Positions 61,777 to 64,000 of a stretch of 64,000 bases of DNA are shown piece after piece. Under the pieces are notes generated by a model. It was not told the DNA's origin, made no database searches, and saw nothing but the letters and a program-made list of their open reading frames with translations. Position 1 is the stretch's first letter; each line of letters begins with the position of its first letter. A program made the position numbers and the translations under genes. Source of the DNA: Arthrobacter sp. StoSoilB5 (GTDB lineage: Bacteria > Actinomycetota > Actinomycetes > Actinomycetales > Micrococcaceae); NCBI RefSeq assembly GCF_019977235.1, contig NZ_AP024646.1, positions 1,736,001 to 1,800,000 of the forward strand, written 5' to 3'.

Positions 61777-62835
61777 ATGAGCAGGCATGTACTTGTCCTT
61801 GCCCACACAGGGCGGGAGGAATCGCTCCGCGCAGCGTGGGATGCCTGTACGCAACTGCACTCGTCGGGCCTGGTTCCGGTCCTCCAGAAGTCAGAATTGG
61901 CAGACGTTGAGCGCTTCTTTGGCGCCGTGGACACGCCCATTGAAATCCTCCACGACGACGTCAGTTTGGAAGACGTGGAACTGGTCATGGTCCTGGGCGG
62001 CGATGGAACAATCCTGCGCGCTGCGGAGCTGGTCCGCGAGGTGGACGTTCCCTTGCTGGGCGTCAACCTGGGCCACGTGGGCTTCCTTGCGGAGAGCGAA
62101 CGTGCTGACCTCGCTCAGACGGTTGAGTGGATCGCGAGCCGCCAGTACACCGTTGAAGAACGCATGACTATCGATGTCCAGGTGTGGATCAAGGGCCAGA
62201 AGATCTGGCACACGTGGGCGCTGAACGAGGCCGCTATTGAGAAGGCCAACCGGGAACGCATGCTTGAGGTCGTCACTGAGGTGGATGAACGGCCGTTGAC
62301 GTCGTTTGGTTGTGACGGGGTGGTCCTTGCGACGCCCACAGGATCAACAGCGTACGCGTTTTCCTCAGGTGGACCGGTGGTGTGGCCTGAGGTGGAGGCG
62401 CTTGTTATTGTGCCGATCAGCGCCCATGCCCTTTTCGCGAAGCCTTTGGTGGTCTCTCCGCGTTCCAAGCTCGCCGTGGAAATCATGAACCGGACGGATG
62501 CCTTGGGTGTCCTTTGGTGCGATGGCAGGCGCTCCGTTGATTTGCCTCCTGGAGCCCGTGTTGAGGTGACGCGCTCTGCCACGCCGGTGCGGCTCGCACG
62601 GACGCACAGGACACCTTTCTCGGCACGGCTTGTGCGCAAGTTCCAACTCCCCATCCACGGCTGGCGCGGTCCGGCTCCCCGGTCAGGGGAAGTCCACACC
62701 GGTCCCATCCCGGTGATCCGAACCCTTTCACCGGCGCCCTTGCCGACTCCCCGGGAAGCGGGTAGCCCCCGGGACGCCGAAACCTCCCAAAACCCGGGGC
62801 ACGGTGAGCCATCCGACCCCACGAATGCGAAGTGA
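61777..62835 (+). CDS. nadK: NAD kinase
   Basis: The product is 352 residues. It makes NADP from NAD. The GGDGT motif (VLGGDGTILRAA), the NLGHVGFLAE and the TPTGSTAYAFS substrate loops are present. The core ends near residue 300; about 50 Pro/Gly-rich residues without recognisable fold follow. It starts 13 bases after tlyA and stops 3 bases before recN. Confidence 0.96.
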   Translation: MSRHVLVLAHTGREESLRAAWDACTQLHSSGLVPVLQKSELADVERFFGAVDTPIEILHDDVSLEDVELVMVLGGDGTILRAAELVREVDVPLLGVNLGHVGFLAESERADLAQTVEWIASRQYTVEERMTIDVQVWIKGQKIWHTWALNEAAIEKANRERMLEVVTEVDERPLTSFGCDGVVLATPTGSTAYAFSSGGPVVWPEVEALVIVPISAHALFAKPLVVSPRSKLAVEIMNRTDALGVLWCDGRRSVDLPPGARVEVTRSATPVRLARTHRTPFSARLVRKFQLPIHGWRGPAPRSGEVHTGPIPVIRTLSPAPLPTPREAGSPRDAETSQNPGHGEPSDPTNAK

Positions 62836-62838
62836 AGC

Positions 62839-64000
62839 ATGCTTGAAGAACTCCGAATCCGTGATCTCGGCGTCATCACCGATGCCGCCCTGCCGCTAGG
62901 TCCTGGCCTCAGCGTCGTTACCGGTGAAACGGGTGCCGGCAAGACGATGGTGGTGACCGCCGTCGGGCTTCTCCTGGGTGCCCGTTCGGACGCGGGCGCC
63001 GTCCGCAGCGGCGCCAAATCGGCCTCCGCCGAGGCAGTCTTGAAGCTTGATCCAGCCCACAGCGCAGTGGAGCGGGCCAAGGAGGCTGGCGGTGAGGCCG
63101 AGGAGTTCGACGGCGTGGCCGAGCTCTTGCTGGCGCGCACCGTTGGTGCCGATGGCCGGAGCCGGGCTTACGTGGGTGGACGGGCGGCACCTGTGGGGGT
63201 CCTGGCCGAACTTGGCGAGAGCCTGGTTGTGGTGCACGGCCAGTCGGACCAGATCCGGCTCAAGAGCGCGACTGCACAGCGGCACGCCCTGGATCGCTTC
63301 GCTGGTGCATCGGTGGCCAAGGTCCTGGGAGAGTACCAGGACCTGTACAACCACTGGAAGTCAATTCAGGCCGAGCTGGAGACCCTTCGCAGCGAGGCGC
63401 GGGAACGCCTGCGTGAAGCGGAGTCGCTGGACGCGGCACTCAAAGAGATCGATGACGTGGATCCGCAGCCGGGTGAGGACGAAATCCTCAAGGCGGAGGC
63501 TGTAAAGCTCGCCAACGTTGAGGAGCTCCGGTTGGCAGCGGCAGCCGCACATGAGTCACTCATTGCAGAGGAATTCGGCGATGCCGGGGATGCCACGTCA
63601 ATGGTCGACGCAGCCAAGCGGACTCTTGAGCACGTTGCAGATCACGATGAGGAGTTGGGTGCTGCCGCAGCCCGGCTGGCTGAGGTCGGTTTCCTCCTGA
63701 ACGACATCGCTGCTGAGTTGTCCAGCTACCAGGCTGCGTTGGACACTGAAGGCCCTGAGCGGCTCTCCGAAATCGAGGAACGCCGGGCCGTCCTGGCCAA
63801 GCTGATCCGCAAGTATGCCCCCAGCATCGATGAAGTGCTGGAGTGGGCTGCCACCGCCCGGCTGCGCTTGGATGAACTGCAGGACGATTCCAGCCGCATC
63901 GAATCCCTGGACGCTGAGGTTGCGTCTTCGGAGGCGACCCTCCGCAAGCTGGCTGCCGCGATCAGCAAGGCCCGGCTCAAGGCAGCCAAGGACCTCTCAG
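62839..64000 (+). CDS. recN: DNA repair protein RecN (3' end missing)
   Basis: The first 387 residues are visible from ATG 62839, and the frame is open at the window end. RecN is an SMC-like ATPase for double-strand break repair. Walker A GETGAGKT lies at 29-36, the VVHGQSDQIRL stretch (typical of RecN after the Walker region) follows, and then a long coiled coil begins (about residues 175 on). The Walker B and signature motifs lie outside the window. It is the last gene of the tyrS-recN conserved block. Confidence 0.95.
   Translation, partial: MLEELRIRDLGVITDAALPLGPGLSVVTGETGAGKTMVVTAVGLLLGARSDAGAVRSGAKSASAEAVLKLDPAHSAVERAKEAGGEAEEFDGVAELLLARTVGADGRSRAYVGGRAAPVGVLAELGESLVVVHGQSDQIRLKSATAQRHALDRFAGASVAKVLGEYQDLYNHWKSIQAELETLRSEARERLREAESLDAALKEIDDVDPQPGEDEILKAEAVKLANVEELRLAAAAAHESLIAEEFGDAGDATSMVDAAKRTLEHVADHDEELGAAAARLAEVGFLLNDIAAELSSYQAALDTEGPERLSEIEERRAVLAKLIRKYAPSIDEVLEWAATARLRLDELQDDSSRIESLDAEVASSEATLRKLAAAISKARLKAAKDLS

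Overview
The window is chromosomal DNA from a high-GC actinobacterium. The products, the gene order and the rRNA sequences fit the family Micrococcaceae, most likely Arthrobacter or Paenarthrobacter. Supporting signs are the actinobacterial arginine operon argCJBDFRGH, a PriA-type HisA, a LexA/LysM divergent pair, an Rv2578c-type radical SAM protein, and the block tyrS ... tlyA-nadK-recN that mycobacteria share. Species was not determined.

Layout. 1-3149: SOS region with the end of a DinG-like helicase, lexA, and a divergent LysM membrane protein sharing a LexA-box region. 3228-8995: histidine genes (hisC, hisB, hisH, a 52-residue membrane protein, priA) followed by an SseB-domain protein and an MFS transporter. 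9151-13037: a DUF1844 protein, then the translation operon infC-rpmI-rplT (infC begins at ATT; infC and rplT carry long C-terminal extensions), then a SpoU-type RNA methyltransferase. 13139-19856: mixed housekeeping genes, including a cation-diffusion transporter, MFS, Nudix, an SOS-controlled radical SAM protein, pyroglutamyl peptidase, a SIMPL protein and an LppM-like lipoprotein. 20003-23610: pheST. 23667-27086: a lower-GC accessory insert carrying a lactococcin-972-type bacteriocin, its membrane protein and its ABC ATPase. 27086-33046: a Sfp-type phosphopantetheinyl transferase facing an operon of a Pls-type (poly-epsilon-lysine synthetase-like) NRPS and a short M1 peptidase. 33179-35318: quinone oxidoreductase and fatty-acid desaturase. 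35517-44169: the complete arginine operon. 44253-51035: DinB/maleylpyruvate-isomerase-like protein, two divergent alkylation-repair glycosylases, a HelD-type helicase and tyrS. 51947-57436: an rRNA operon (16S-23S-5S, no tRNA in the spacers). 57755-64000: an Arg/Gly-rich repeat protein, a HAD phosphatase, a small protein, tlyA, nadK and the start of recN.

How the genes work together. His and Arg genes are tightly coupled by 1- to 4-base start/stop overlaps. DNA repair is a recurring theme (dinG, lexA, LexA boxes, radical SAM, Ada-AlkA, Mpg, MutT-like Nudix, recN). Many genes without a Shine-Dalgarno sequence have a TANNNT hexamer ending 6-7 bases before the start codon, which suggests widespread leaderless mRNAs.

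The most notable accessory items are the bacteriocin insert, the Pls-like polymer locus, a dispersed family of alternating 32-bp intergenic repeats (44993-45119 and 51202-51278), a ribosomal protein bL20 fused to a small extra domain, and a very repetitive Arg/Gly-rich protein next to the rRNA operon.
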